In this document: positions 7,847 to 15,999 of the stretch, piece after piece
Numbering within the stretch: position 1 is the first letter of the stretch
Layout: each line of letters opens with the position of its first letter
DNA from: Anaerolineae bacterium
Lineage (GTDB): Bacteria > Chloroflexota > Anaerolineae > Anaerolineales > Villigracilaceae
Direction of reading: 5' to 3'
NCBI GenBank assembly: GCA_022013685.1
Contig: JAKLPV010000003.1
Span: 1 to 53,742, forward strand
Length of the DNA: 53,742 bases
Notes under the pieces: model-generated
Databases searched by the model: none
What the model saw: only the letters and a program-made list of their open reading frames with translations
Told to the model about the DNA's origin: nothing
Position numbers and translations under genes: made by a program

Positions 7847-8702
7847 GAATGTGTGCGATTTCATTGGTACGTGTTGCCACTGTTTGAGCCAGTTTATTCG
7901 TCAAGCCTTCTCCGATCTCGTTAGCACCAATCAGGAGACTTTCTGCTTCTGACCGCGCAGAAAAAATCATCCGCGATAGGCGTTTGGCTTCATTGGGAGT
8001 ATGGTTCAAGTCCGCGAGCGTTTTGTCAATCTGGATCGTGTGCTGCCGCAGATGAGATTCAAAACGCTGTAAACGGAACTGGATGCTCATGGGTTCTTTT
8101 TCCCAATATATCGACAGTTTGTCCAGTTCTTTGGTTTGTATCCCTGTAAATTCAGCGAGCGTGCGTTGATGCAAACTTTCGTAGTAAGCGAGCAGATTCT
8201 CGATCAAGCCGTTCATCACTGTGCCAAAAGCCGCTTCATCCATGCCAGAAAGCCTGATCCAATCTTCTTTTGATACCCGGTTCAACTGATTTCTACCCTG
8301 ACGATGTTCTTCTAACGCAAACTTGATCACCACATAGAATCCCAAATCAGCCGAAATGATGTGGGCCAGGATTTTGCGCAAGGGCCATTCTCCATTTGTG
8401 GGCACAAGGTCGAAATCTTTTTCTTCAAGCCCTAGCAACGCGCCGCGCAAATCCAGGTAAGCCGCGTGGTAGTACCCCAAGATTTTCTGTGCATTGGTCA
8501 GTGGTTTTCCTTGACGAATACGTTCTTGATGCAACTGCACGGCCAGGTCGCGTAGTTCTTCGTGCGTTCTGAAAAATGCAAAGCGTATACCCTCAGAATC
8601 GTATGATTGCCAGCCCCAGGGGCGTTGAAGTTCGGCATCCGGGACGTTTTGGATGATCTGTATAAAGCGGTTTATTGCTTGAGATAATGTTTGATGTGTC
8701 AT
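7815..8702 (-). CDS. DinB-like helical protein
   Basis: A 295-residue, helix-rich protein with the layout of the DinB superfamily: an N-terminal bundle, the segment NGEWPLRKILAHIISADLGFY (His in the usual first metal position) and RLQRFESHLRQHTIQ (the usual C-terminal His-x3-His region, here HLRQH). DinB proteins are four-helix metal-binding bundles, including thiol transferases and many without a known reaction. GGAG precedes the ATG. The last ten codons, ending NGPDGAQLR, are read from the decayed VOC fragment in another frame, so the native C-terminus was probably replaced when the scar formed. Confidence 0.8.
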   Translation of the reverse strand: MTHQTLSQAINRFIQIIQNVPDAELQRPWGWQSYDSEGIRFAFFRTHEELRDLAVQLHQERIRQGKPLTNAQKILGYYHAAYLDLRGALLGLEEKDFDLVPTNGEWPLRKILAHIISADLGFYVVIKFALEEHRQGRNQLNRVSKEDWIRLSGMDEAAFGTVMNGLIENLLAYYESLHQRTLAEFTGIQTKELDKLSIYWEKEPMSIQFRLQRFESHLRQHTIQIDKTLADLNHTPNEAKRLSRMIFSARSEAESLLIGANEIGEGLTNKLAQTVATRTNEIAHILNGPDGAQLR

Positions 8703-8723
8703 GAAAACTCCACTTTTTGGCTG

Positions 8724-10145
8724 TCACTCTTGCAGTTCGCGCCCAGAACGATATTCTTTTTCATAGCAAACATATTCGGTCTCGACATACATCCCGGCTC
8801 GTTCGTAGAGGCGGGTCGCGCCGGTGGGATTGGAGGCATCGACGCCCAACCCAACGACTTTTTCGCTGCGTTTGTAGAATTCGCCAAACGAATGCAGCAG
8901 GAGCGCCATGCCCAGGCCTTGCTTGCGCCATTTGCGGCGCACACCCAGACTCCCGACCCAACCGATGCCGCTGCGCATTCGACACATCGAGACTCCGGCG
9001 ATTTCGTTGCCATGCCAGGCGACAAACCACAGGTCGGGGCGATAACGCTCAGGGGCCATGCGCCTCTTCTTCCACTCGTCAAAAGATGGCTTGATGTGGC
9101 CCCAATGGTCAGCAAAGGCTTCTTCGAGGGCTTCGTAAACCTGGTAGAGATGTTCTGCCTCGACAAAGGGACGGATTTCGACCCCTTCGGGAAACTCTGA
9201 CGCGGGCAGCGGGGCATCCAGTTTGATGCGCATCGACCAGTTAAATCGAATGGCCTTGAAACCTTCGTTCTCGTGCAGGGTTCGGCCTGGGTCGTCACCA
9301 ATCGTCATGAAATTGCGCAGGTAAATACGCAAATCAGGTTCAGCCCTGGCCATTTCGAGGCGGGCGCGTTGGTCAAGGGCGCGCAGCAGGCCCGTGCCGA
9401 TGCCCATTTTGTTGAATTGCGGATGAACGTAGCCATCGCCTTGCAAGCTGGCGTGACCAGGGTGGGCATAAAATTCTTCGTAGCCGACGACTTTGCCGCT
9501 CGGGTCGGTCACGACCCAGACATCGCTGTCGAGATTGAAATTAGCTTCCCATTCAGATTTGAGCTCGGAAGCTGGGACAGCATCGTCCGGGTCGCCATCG
9601 GCTTCGCAGACGGCGCGGATCAGGTCGGCAACCGCTTCGAGGTCGGTCCAGGCAGCGTTGCGCAAGGTGAAACCAGGGGGGAGGAGGTTGGATTTAGTCA
9701 TGATTTTTCTCAAGCCAATCTGGCTGTGACCAGTGGAATACCAGTTTTCCAGTTCAGCGAAAACAGTGTAACCTTGTTTTTTGTAGAAACCGGGAGCTTC
9801 ATAACCGGCTGTCCAGGTGAAGATGTTGTGGATACCATGCTCATACAAAGTCTTTTCGAGCGTTTGAAGCAGCTGCGCACCAAGGCCTTGCTTGCGGTAT
9901 TCTTTTTCAAGAAACAGGTCGGTAATGTAGCACCAGCCGTTGAACTGATCGCCATTTTTGTGGGCAATGCCTGAAACACAACCGACAAATTTATCGCGGT
10001 CTTGCGCGGCAAAAGTGAAACGCTGATGGCTTTGCACCTGCGCGCCGTTTTCGACCGTATGTTCGTCAAAGCCGTTGCGGGTGCCATCCAGTTCGGTAGG
10101 GGTGATTTCACGTTCCAGAATTTTTACGGCGGATACAGGGTTCAT
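8724..10145 (-). CDS. Triple-GNAT acetyltransferase fusion
   Basis: A 473-residue protein with three GNAT domains. Domain 1 (about residues 1-150) has the acetyl-CoA loop EYRKQGLGAQLL and ends GHSQIGLRKI, a normal GNAT C-terminus. The chain then continues at once into MTKSNLLPPGFTLRNA, which looks like the beginning of a separate tandem-GNAT protein: domain 2 with PQFNKMGIGTGLL and domain 3 with RRKWRKQGLGMALL and a closing LYERAGMYVETEY. The tandem part resembles mycothiol-synthase-like double GNATs. I start at the ATG at 10145 (GGAG upstream); the longer frame starts with TTG inside a palindrome. Acceptor substrates are unknown. It belongs to the minus-strand GNAT array. Confidence 0.88.
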   Translation of the reverse strand: MNPVSAVKILEREITPTELDGTRNGFDEHTVENGAQVQSHQRFTFAAQDRDKFVGCVSGIAHKNGDQFNGWCYITDLFLEKEYRKQGLGAQLLQTLEKTLYEHGIHNIFTWTAGYEAPGFYKKQGYTVFAELENWYSTGHSQIGLRKIMTKSNLLPPGFTLRNAAWTDLEAVADLIRAVCEADGDPDDAVPASELKSEWEANFNLDSDVWVVTDPSGKVVGYEEFYAHPGHASLQGDGYVHPQFNKMGIGTGLLRALDQRARLEMARAEPDLRIYLRNFMTIGDDPGRTLHENEGFKAIRFNWSMRIKLDAPLPASEFPEGVEIRPFVEAEHLYQVYEALEEAFADHWGHIKPSFDEWKKRRMAPERYRPDLWFVAWHGNEIAGVSMCRMRSGIGWVGSLGVRRKWRKQGLGMALLLHSFGEFYKRSEKVVGLGVDASNPTGATRLYERAGMYVETEYVCYEKEYRSGRELQE

Positions 10146-10158
10146 TTTGACACATTCT

Positions 10159-10195
10159 CCTTCCCCCAAATCCTGATTTTGGATTTGGGGGAAGG
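10159..10195. repeat. Intergenic palindrome between GNAT genes
   Basis: CCTTCCCCCAAATCC (10159-10173) and its exact complement (10181-10195) form a 15-bp stem with a 7-nt loop, placed between the GNAT genes at 10145 and 10208. It resembles the C-rich element at 15249-15303 in base style but is not the same sequence. Confidence 0.75.
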
Positions 10196-10207
10196 CCGGG
10201 ATGGGGG

Positions 10208-11242
10208 CTAAACTGTCTGCGTGCTAATCTCTTCACCCGCGCGTAGTTCCTTCTCGTAGTTGTCGTACTGGCGGGCGGGGCGCATCCCGGCGCGCTCGTA
10301 GATTTTCAGCGCTCCGGTCAGGCTGTTCGCGTCCACACCCAGGGCCGCGCCTTTTTTGCCACGGCGATAGAACTCTGCAAAGGAAGTCTTTAGCAGCGCG
10401 CTGGCGATGCCGCGTTTGCGCCATTCGCGGCGCACACCCAGTTCATTAACAAAACCTTGTTCGGAATTCTCGTAATCCTCGGCGCGGCAAACGCTAATAC
10501 CGACCATTTCATCACCATCCATGGCGACGAACCACAGGCTGGGATCGTAGATCGGATCGCCCAGGAAGTGGTGGCGGAAATTCTCCAACTCATCTTCAAA
10601 AGGACGTTCGACGAAACCGTAGTGATCGCGGAAGGATTCTATCATCGTGCGCACCACCGCTTCGAACTCGGTCTCCGGGTTGTACGGACGGATGACGATA
10701 CCCTCCGAGATGGGCGGGACTTCCGGCTCGCTGTCGAAGGCGGTTGCCATGCGGTAGAACGAGCGGTCGTATTTGTACCCGCGCGACTCGGCCAAGGCCT
10801 TGAAGCGCACATTCTGAACCGGGAATCCGGTACGCGGCGCGAAGCGGATTCCGTCCGGGACGCGTTCAACAGCCTGCGCGGCGCGGGCTTCGCCCCAGTC
10901 GAGCAGGATGGCGTCGATGCCTTTGTCGGCATAATCGGGATGGACGCAGAACCAGATCCAGGGGTGGACGGGTGGATTGCCGGTATCCCAGACTTCGAGC
11001 GCGCCGACCAGGGTTCCATCCGGCGCGAAGATCATGCGGGTGCTTTTGGTCATATCGAATTTGGGATCTTTCCAGTCGTTGCGAATCAGTTCAGGGTCGG
11101 TCAGGTCGACAGAACCAAGCAGACTCAACGAGCTGGCATTGATCAGCTCAAAGACGATTTTGTAGTCATCCAGCGCGCCAGGGCGGATGCTGAATCCGGC
11201 AGGCAGTTGGGCAGTTTGATCGAGGGTGATTTCGGGGTTCAT
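10208..11242 (-). CDS. Tandem GNAT acetyltransferase
   Basis: A 344-residue two-domain GNAT protein. The N-terminal half has CVHPDYADKGIDAILLDWGEARA in place of the usual acetyl-CoA loop; the R/Q-x-x-G-x-G/A signature is weakened (DKGID), so this half may be structural. The C-terminal half keeps a clear site, ELGVRREWRKRGIASALL, followed by LGVDANSLTGALKIYERAGM. The same LGVDA...GA.KLYE pattern recurs in the neighbouring genes at 8724 and 11260, marking them as paralogs. AAAGGA precedes the ATG. 17 nt separate it from the upstream GNAT gene, consistent with one transcript. Confidence 0.88.
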   Translation of the reverse strand: MNPEITLDQTAQLPAGFSIRPGALDDYKIVFELINASSLSLLGSVDLTDPELIRNDWKDPKFDMTKSTRMIFAPDGTLVGALEVWDTGNPPVHPWIWFCVHPDYADKGIDAILLDWGEARAAQAVERVPDGIRFAPRTGFPVQNVRFKALAESRGYKYDRSFYRMATAFDSEPEVPPISEGIVIRPYNPETEFEAVVRTMIESFRDHYGFVERPFEDELENFRHHFLGDPIYDPSLWFVAMDGDEMVGISVCRAEDYENSEQGFVNELGVRREWRKRGIASALLKTSFAEFYRRGKKGAALGVDANSLTGALKIYERAGMRPARQYDNYEKELRAGEEISTQTV

Positions 11243-11259
11243 CAGGTTTTCCTTTCCAA

Positions 11260-12273
11260 TTAATCCAATGGTTTTCGATAGTTCATGTTGCGTCTGATTT
11301 CCTTGTAGCCAACGCCCTGGTACAGTTTGAGCGCGCCGCTCAGGTTTTCAGCATCCACGCCCAGGGCAGTTTCATCCATGCCCATTTCTTTGAACATGGC
11401 GATGCTCTGGACGAGCAGGGAACGCGCCAGCCCCAGCTTGCGCCACGGGCGGCGGACAGAAATGCCTTCGGTATAACCGCGCTTGCGCCCGTACTCGGCA
11501 TTTTCGTTTTGGCTGACAAAGTTAAGCACCATCCCGGCGATCTGCTCACCATCCCAGGCGATTTTCCACAGGGAAGGGTTGAAGGTCGGGTCTTCGATCC
11601 AGTGCGGAAACTCTTCTTCAAAAGTCCGCTCGACAAAGCCCCAGTGGTCACGAAAAGCCTCGTTGGCGGCCTCGAAAATTGGACGGTAATGCGCTTCCGT
11701 CACAGGGCGGACTTCCAGCCCGGGCGGCATCGGCGCATCAGGCAGCGGTTCTTGGATATCGCGGTTCATCTCGAAGAAATAACGCGCGGGCCGGTATCCC
11801 TGGCTTTCGAGCAGGGCCTGTCGGCCGGTTTCGCTGCCATTGGCCCAGGTTTGAAAGAATTTCCCGGCGCCGGATTCGTGTTGCGCCGCGATCTGGTGCA
11901 TACGCGCCTCAGCGTGCTGGAGCATGGCGGTGCCGATTCGTTTGCGCCGCCAGTCCGGGTGCAGGAACCCAACCACGTTGTAGAGCAGCGCGCCGTCATC
12001 CTGCTTTTCCCACCAGACACGGTTGTAGCCGATCACTTCGCTGTTCATCTCGGCAAAGAGCATATCGGTGGCTGGGTCGCAATTGGTCAGGTGACTGTAA
12101 TTACGCCGGATATCGTCCAGCGTGTCGCTGCGCTCGACTTTGTCAGCGTGTTTGCTGGCTTCGATAACGGCCAGCATTTTGGGGTAGTCGCTCTCCCCGG
12201 CAAAGCCGCGAAAGGCGAGGCCGGGGATGGCGGGAGATTCGGTTAGTAGGGTGTTCTCATGTAAGGTCAACAT
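11260..12273 (-). CDS. Tandem GNAT acetyltransferase
   Basis: A 337-residue two-domain GNAT protein. The N-terminal half includes NVVGFLHPDWRRKRIGTAMLQHAEAR, a normal acetyl-CoA loop. The C-terminal half has GISVRRPWRKLGLARSLLVQS and LGVDAENLSGALKLYQGVGY. The ATG at 12273 starts the conserved part; the longer frame to 12300 begins with TTG. Only an A/G-rich weak ribosome site precedes it. Antisense frames over this gene are long because of codon bias and are not real. It lies between genes 10208 and 12425 of the array; a palindrome fills the larger upstream gap. Confidence 0.87.
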   Translation of the reverse strand: MLTLHENTLLTESPAIPGLAFRGFAGESDYPKMLAVIEASKHADKVERSDTLDDIRRNYSHLTNCDPATDMLFAEMNSEVIGYNRVWWEKQDDGALLYNVVGFLHPDWRRKRIGTAMLQHAEARMHQIAAQHESGAGKFFQTWANGSETGRQALLESQGYRPARYFFEMNRDIQEPLPDAPMPPGLEVRPVTEAHYRPIFEAANEAFRDHWGFVERTFEEEFPHWIEDPTFNPSLWKIAWDGEQIAGMVLNFVSQNENAEYGRKRGYTEGISVRRPWRKLGLARSLLVQSIAMFKEMGMDETALGVDAENLSGALKLYQGVGYKEIRRNMNYRKPLD

Positions 12274-12302
12274 AGGATTTCTTTCTTTTTTAAGTAACAA
12301 GC

Positions 12303-12395
12303 CCTGAGCGGAGCAACGAGCGTTAGCGAGAAGCGCAGTCGAAGGGCGGTTTTAGCGGAAAATGTCGTTCGACTGCGGCTACGCCTCCACTCAGG
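12303..12395. repeat. Palindromic intergenic element (CCTGAGYGGAG type)
   Basis: Outer arms CCTGAGCGGAG (12303-12313) and CTCCACTCAGG (12385-12395) pair with one wobble, and inner arms CGCAGTCGAA (12334-12343) and TTCGACTGCG (12368-12377) pair perfectly. Together they make a long interrupted hairpin filling most of the 151-nt gap between two GNAT genes. This kind of CTCAGG/CAGTCGAA element is common between genes in environmental genomes. Confidence 0.78.
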
Positions 12396-12424
12396 ACTTT
12401 CATCAGGATGTTCTTTTCAGGCTA

Positions 12425-12976
12425 TTAAACTGCCTTCTCGAACACATCGACAGCCCGATTGGCATTTTCCGGTAAATGCAGCGCGCCGGTGACGCGCTTC
12501 ATTTCCTTTTTTCGGGGTGTGATCTGTTGCCAGCCAAGCATTTCGCACAGCTCGTGCGCGCGTTGCACCGACAGGGCCGCAAAGTGAGGCGCAAACCACT
12601 GACTCACAGGCGAGTTATCCAGTTCCAGGCGGACACGTGCTTCACCCCAGCACAGCAGGGCGCTGCCAATGCCGCGGCCTTCATAGTCAGGATGGACGCA
12701 ACCCCACAAGAAGGGCTGATTCTGATCCAGCGAAACCTGGATGAATCCCACCAGGTACTCACGTGGATCGAAGACCAGGCGCACATCCATGGCCGGGTTG
12801 AAACGAGTCGATAGCCATTCATACCGCAACTCCTCCACGCGGAAGATCGCAGGGCTGAACTGTCGTTGGTTAAGAAGGTACACAATTGCGGGCAGGTCTT
12901 CCTGGCTTGCGCCGTAGAAGGTATACCTGTCGGGCAAATATCTTGTTGGTGATTGGTAATGCTGGTGGGGAGCCAT
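12425..12976 (-). CDS. Single GNAT domain, half of a tandem GNAT
   Basis: A 183-residue protein equivalent to the N-terminal half of its tandem neighbours. It has FYGASQEDLPAIVYLLN at the start, WGCVHPDYEGRGIGSALLCWGEAR as a good acetyl-CoA loop, and ends soon after GWQQITPRKK. The second GNAT half found in the genes at 10208, 11260 and 13079 is absent, so this may be a truncated or naturally short paralog. I choose the ATG at 12976 because GGAGG lies 5 nt upstream; earlier in-frame ATGs at 12988 and 13027 lack one. Confidence 0.82.
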   Translation of the reverse strand: MAPHQHYQSPTRYLPDRYTFYGASQEDLPAIVYLLNQRQFSPAIFRVEELRYEWLSTRFNPAMDVRLVFDPREYLVGFIQVSLDQNQPFLWGCVHPDYEGRGIGSALLCWGEARVRLELDNSPVSQWFAPHFAALSVQRAHELCEMLGWQQITPRKKEMKRVTGALHLPENANRAVDVFEKAV

Positions 12977-13078
12977 TTCGGCCTCCATATCTCTTGGGAA
13001 CACTTTGTCTTTGCCGCATCCAGACATAAATGCCAGGGGTGGGTTGCAAAGGTAAGCTGTTTTTATTCAGACACCTGC

Positions 13079-14044
13079 TCATATGGCTGCCTTCACATAA
13101 TCGAGATATTGGTTTACGACTGTAAAACCAACCGATTCATAGAGTTGTCTTGCAGGCGTATTCGATATGCCGGTGGAGATGCAGACACGATTCATCCCGT
13201 GAGCCTTCATTCGGCGTAAACTTTCGATCAGCGCTGCGCGGGTTAGACCTTGCTGGCGATAAGCCGAAAGTGCGCCAACCGGGCCAAAATCGCCAATTTG
13301 ATTGATCGGGTCGATCCAACCGTTCACGTAAGCGGCGATGACGCCATCTGGTGTCACAGTAACTACATCGAGATCGCGATGATAGCCGGGCAGTTGCATG
13401 AAACGCGCATAATCTTCGTCGCTGATCTCGCCAACACTCCACGGATACCAGACCTCGCGCTGGGCAGCAGCCCGATTTGAGATCTCTCCCGCTTCTGCGA
13501 TTTCGCGGACTTGAAATCCGACAGCCATGCTGTATGCGGGGATTGGCTCATCCAACGAGCGGAGCATATTCACTTCGGCAAAATCACCGCAGTAACGGAA
13601 CCCGTTTTGCTCCAGGAACGCAATTCGCATCGCGTTATCCTGGCGGGCGCCAGAGACCAGATCGCCACTCCAGCGCTGGGGATCGTTTTTGCGCAGTTCA
13701 ACCAGGCGGGTTTCTGCCCAGGCCAGCGCTTCCAGCTCGATTCCGCGCCACTCATACTCTGGCAGAATCTGGTAATCGAAAGATGGGTCTTCGCCCAACA
13801 TTGCGTAGCCGATCAACTTTCCATTGGCGTCATGCCATAAACGAATATATTCTTGCGGATTCAAATGGCAGGTCAGCATGAAAAAGTTAAACAACATCTC
13901 TCCAACGTGCGCATACTGCCAGTCGCTGGTGCGCGAGCGCGCCTCCATCAGCATGGTCAGCATTTGATTTAAATCATGCTCTGTTTCGTAACACCGGGCA
14001 GTTAAAGAACTGTCTGGTGCAATCTGACTAAGATTTGAAAGCAT
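13079..14044 (-). CDS. Tandem GNAT acetyltransferase
   Basis: A 321-residue two-domain GNAT protein. The N-terminal half is divergent: ILPEYEWRGIELEALAWAE lacks the usual glycine-rich loop. The C-terminal half keeps GALSAYRQQGLTRAALIESLRRM as the acetyl-CoA loop, followed by ISNTPARQLYESVGF. So, as in its paralogs, one half looks catalytic and the other possibly structural. AGGAG precedes the ATG. It sits between a single-GNAT gene and a RimJ/RimL-type GNAT in the same orientation. Its substrate is unknown. Confidence 0.86.
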   Translation of the reverse strand: MLSNLSQIAPDSSLTARCYETEHDLNQMLTMLMEARSRTSDWQYAHVGEMLFNFFMLTCHLNPQEYIRLWHDANGKLIGYAMLGEDPSFDYQILPEYEWRGIELEALAWAETRLVELRKNDPQRWSGDLVSGARQDNAMRIAFLEQNGFRYCGDFAEVNMLRSLDEPIPAYSMAVGFQVREIAEAGEISNRAAAQREVWYPWSVGEISDEDYARFMQLPGYHRDLDVVTVTPDGVIAAYVNGWIDPINQIGDFGPVGALSAYRQQGLTRAALIESLRRMKAHGMNRVCISTGISNTPARQLYESVGFTVVNQYLDYVKAAI

Positions 14045-14084
14045 TGCTTATCTCCTAAAATCGTTCCACTTCAAGGGATGTTCT

Positions 14085-14657
14085 TTACAGTCCATACTCC
14101 GCGCCGAACTGTCTCAGCCAGTCCTCGCGCAGAATGCCCATAAAGAACACGTCTGAACGCTGTCCATTACGCAAAATCATCTCGCGCACCCGGCCCTCGT
14201 GCCGGAACCCGGCTTTCTCGTAAGACTTGACTCCGCGCGGGTTGTAATCGAACACATCCAGTGAAACCCGATGTAGACCCAGTTCCACAAAAGCAAAGCG
14301 CAAAACCAGTTTCATGGCCTCGGTTCCGTAGCCTTTACCCCAGTAATCGCGCTCACCGATGCCGATGCCGACAAAGGTATCACCGTGCGGGGTTGCGCCA
14401 CTCAAATCGACGAAACCAATCAATTTATCGCCTTCCAGGGCACGGATGCCGAACAACCACATTTCGGGCGGATCTTTTTCGAGTTCCTTTTCAAGCCATT
14501 CCTTGGTGCGTTTCGGTGAGAACAAGTGTCCGGGCGCCAGGTCGAGCAGGCGGCCATACTCGCTGTCATGCCACCAGCGCGAGAAATGCTCGGCATAAAT
14601 TTCAGGGTTTTCGGCGCTCAAGCGCACCAGCTTTCCGCGGAAAATATCGTTATTCAT
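14085..14657 (-). CDS. RimJ/RimL-type GNAT acetyltransferase
   Basis: A 190-residue GNAT protein of the RimJ/RimL type (Acetyltransf_3), a family that includes N-terminal protein acetylases and antibiotic or small-molecule acetylases. It has GKLVRLSAENPEIYAEH at the start, IGIGERDYWGKGYGTEAMKL as the acetyl-CoA loop, and the family signatures LHRVSLDVFDYNPRGVKSYE and KAGFRHEGRVRE. GGAG stands upstream of the ATG. Its start overlaps the end of the related upstream gene by 8 nt, so the two are translationally coupled and probably arose by duplication. Confidence 0.9.
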   Translation of the reverse strand: MNNDIFRGKLVRLSAENPEIYAEHFSRWWHDSEYGRLLDLAPGHLFSPKRTKEWLEKELEKDPPEMWLFGIRALEGDKLIGFVDLSGATPHGDTFVGIGIGERDYWGKGYGTEAMKLVLRFAFVELGLHRVSLDVFDYNPRGVKSYEKAGFRHEGRVREMILRNGQRSDVFFMGILREDWLRQFGAEYGL

Positions 14658-15219
14658 GATTCACACTCCATTCTGAGCGCAGCAGGCCCAAAAGCAGGCT
14701 GTCCCAGCGGCGGCCGTCGCGCAAAATCACCTCGCGGCGGCGAACTTCTTCGCTGAAGCCAAATTTCTTTACAAAATCGATGCCCCGGATGTTGTACTCT
14801 GGTAACGGAGCCGTTAAACGATTCAGGTTCAACTCGTCGAAGGCCAACCGCAAAAACAAACGGAACGCATCTGACCCATAGCCTTTGTTCTGTTCCGAAG
14901 GGCCAATTGCCAGCTCGATGTTCGCAATCTGCGAAGGCCACAAAATCCAATAGATTTTGCCCCAACCGACGAGGCGCTCATCATCCAGCGGGCGGATATG
15001 GAAATAGAACATCTCGTGCTTTTCATCCATTTCCTTTTCAACCTTTTCCAACTGCTTTTTAATCTGCTCTGGAGCCAGCGGCCGGGCTGGCGTTTGGTCC
15101 AGCATCCGCATCAGACTGGCCTCCTGCGACCATTCCGCCAGCGTTTCGGGGTCTTTTTCCAGTTCAATCCGCGTCAGGCGGACAAGTTTGCCAGTGTATA
15201 AAGATGTTGTGATGTCCAT
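14650..15219 (-). CDS. RimJ/RimL-type GNAT acetyltransferase
   Basis: A 189-residue RimJ/RimL-like GNAT protein, paralogous to the next gene downstream (both begin with xGKLVRL). Visible are ANIELAIGPSEQNKGYGSDAFRLF as the acetyl-CoA region and LNRLTAPLPEYNIRGIDFVKKFGF near the end, then REVILRDGRRWDS. I start at the ATG at 15219, where AAGGAG precedes it; the longer frame to 15375 reads through a palindromic repeat. It is the promoter-proximal gene of the GNAT array. Confidence 0.9.
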   Translation of the reverse strand: MDITTSLYTGKLVRLTRIELEKDPETLAEWSQEASLMRMLDQTPARPLAPEQIKKQLEKVEKEMDEKHEMFYFHIRPLDDERLVGWGKIYWILWPSQIANIELAIGPSEQNKGYGSDAFRLFLRLAFDELNLNRLTAPLPEYNIRGIDFVKKFGFSEEVRRREVILRDGRRWDSLLLGLLRSEWSVNHE

Positions 15220-15248
15220 ATAATTGCTCCTTGTTGGCCCCCTCTGCT

Positions 15249-15303
15249 CCCCCCATTTTCGACTGAACTTCGTCGGAAATGGGGGGATGTCCCGGCCGGG
15301 ACA
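15249..15303. repeat. Double palindrome upstream of the GNAT array
   Basis: CCCCCCATTT (15249-15258) pairs with AAATGGGGGG (15277-15286), immediately followed by the perfect 16-nt palindrome TGTCCCGGCCGGGACA (15288-15303). It sits 30 nt upstream of the first GNAT start, within the likely leader or promoter region. Confidence 0.72.
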
Positions 15304-15360
15304 GGGGGGTGAATAAAAAACGGCCCAGGTTTTCGCCCATGACCGCCATACAAAAATGAC

Positions 15361-15393
15361 AAATAAAAAAGCCACGGGCGGGTGCGCCGTGGC
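15361..15393 (-). terminator. Rho-independent terminator after the small ORF
   Basis: On the minus strand GCCACGG pairs with CCGTGGC around a 9-nt loop (15371-15393) and is followed by TTTTTTATTT. It lies about 30 nt after the stop of the 32-codon ORF at 15422-15520 and so closes a very short transcript. Confidence 0.8.
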
Positions 15394-15421
15394 CGGTGTT
15401 TACGAGAAAACTTCGCGTAAC

Positions 15422-15520
15422 CTACCTGGAAACAGGCGCACTCCGAGAATCAACAGCCAAACCACCGCCTAAATCAACGGTGTGGACTGAATTCTTGATG
15501 TTGGTATCGAAAATTGCCAT
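15422..15520 (-). CDS. Possible 32-residue peptide gene
   Basis: This short frame has an ATG at 15520 preceded by a strong GGAAAGGAG ribosome site and a TAG stop, with a clear terminator just beyond. The peptide begins MAIFDTNIKNSVHT, contains a GGG motif near residues 18-20 and ends in a short Ser/Arg/Pro tail. The good translation start plus terminator in a stretch that otherwise holds no gene is the main support. No modification enzyme gene is adjacent, so a RiPP precursor is only one possibility; a regulatory leader or small functional protein is equally likely. Function unknown. Confidence 0.5.
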   Translation of the reverse strand: MAIFDTNIKNSVHTVDLGGGLAVDSRSAPVSR

Positions 15521-15619
15521 CGTCGTGCGCTCCTTTCCTTAAGATTTTTACAACTGCGCGAAGTTTATCATGCCGTCTGTAAAATCGTCAAGGGAATTAA
15601 TCCTTGTTTAATCTTTGCT

Positions 15620-15982
15620 TCATTGTGCCAGCCAGTTTTTGGCATCTTCTTCTTCATCGAACAACTTCAACTCCTGCCGGGTGAGGCTCATCAGGTTATT
15701 GGCCAGCATACGTTTAATCCCTGTCACGCCCAACACAGCCGTTTTGCGGACATGCGCCTTGGTCTTGTTTGAACTATCCGTCATGGCGCGGAACATATCG
15801 CGGCCCATCGATGTTTCGCGGAAATCAGCCAGCACGAGCACGGAGTTAAGCGGTCTTTGGCTAACCACTTCCTGCACTTCGTCCAATTCCTTCAACACCA
15901 CCTCCGAGCGATCAATATCAATCCCGGAAAAATCCTGGTAGAAAATTTGCTTGCCCTTATGTTCAATCCATTTTGATCGCAT
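15620..15982 (-). CDS. STAS/SpoIIAA-like small protein
   Basis: A 120-residue cytoplasmic protein of the SpoIIAA-like (STAS/SEC14) type: IEHKGKQIFYQDFSGI at the start, a VLVLADFRET beta-strand region in the middle, KTAVLGVTGIKRMLANNL, and an ending of LKLFDEEEDAKNWLAQ typical of this family. The ATG at 15982 has AAGGAG 7 nt upstream; a longer frame to 16153 only overlaps the neighbouring membrane gene. Members are often linked to signalling or stress, but no partner is visible here. Confidence 0.8.
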   Translation of the reverse strand: MRSKWIEHKGKQIFYQDFSGIDIDRSEVVLKELDEVQEVVSQRPLNSVLVLADFRETSMGRDMFRAMTDSSNKTKAHVRKTAVLGVTGIKRMLANNLMSLTRQELKLFDEEEDAKNWLAQ

Positions 15983-15999
15983 TGGAATACTCCTTGTGT

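Noticed and set aside
10457..11263. 268-codon plus-strand frame
   Set aside because: It lies antisense to a clear GNAT gene and shows no domain of its own; similar long shadows (for example 11509-12246) occur over other genes in this base composition.
3513..15303. CRISPR-like repeats
   Set aside because: The palindromes differ from one another and are not regularly spaced.
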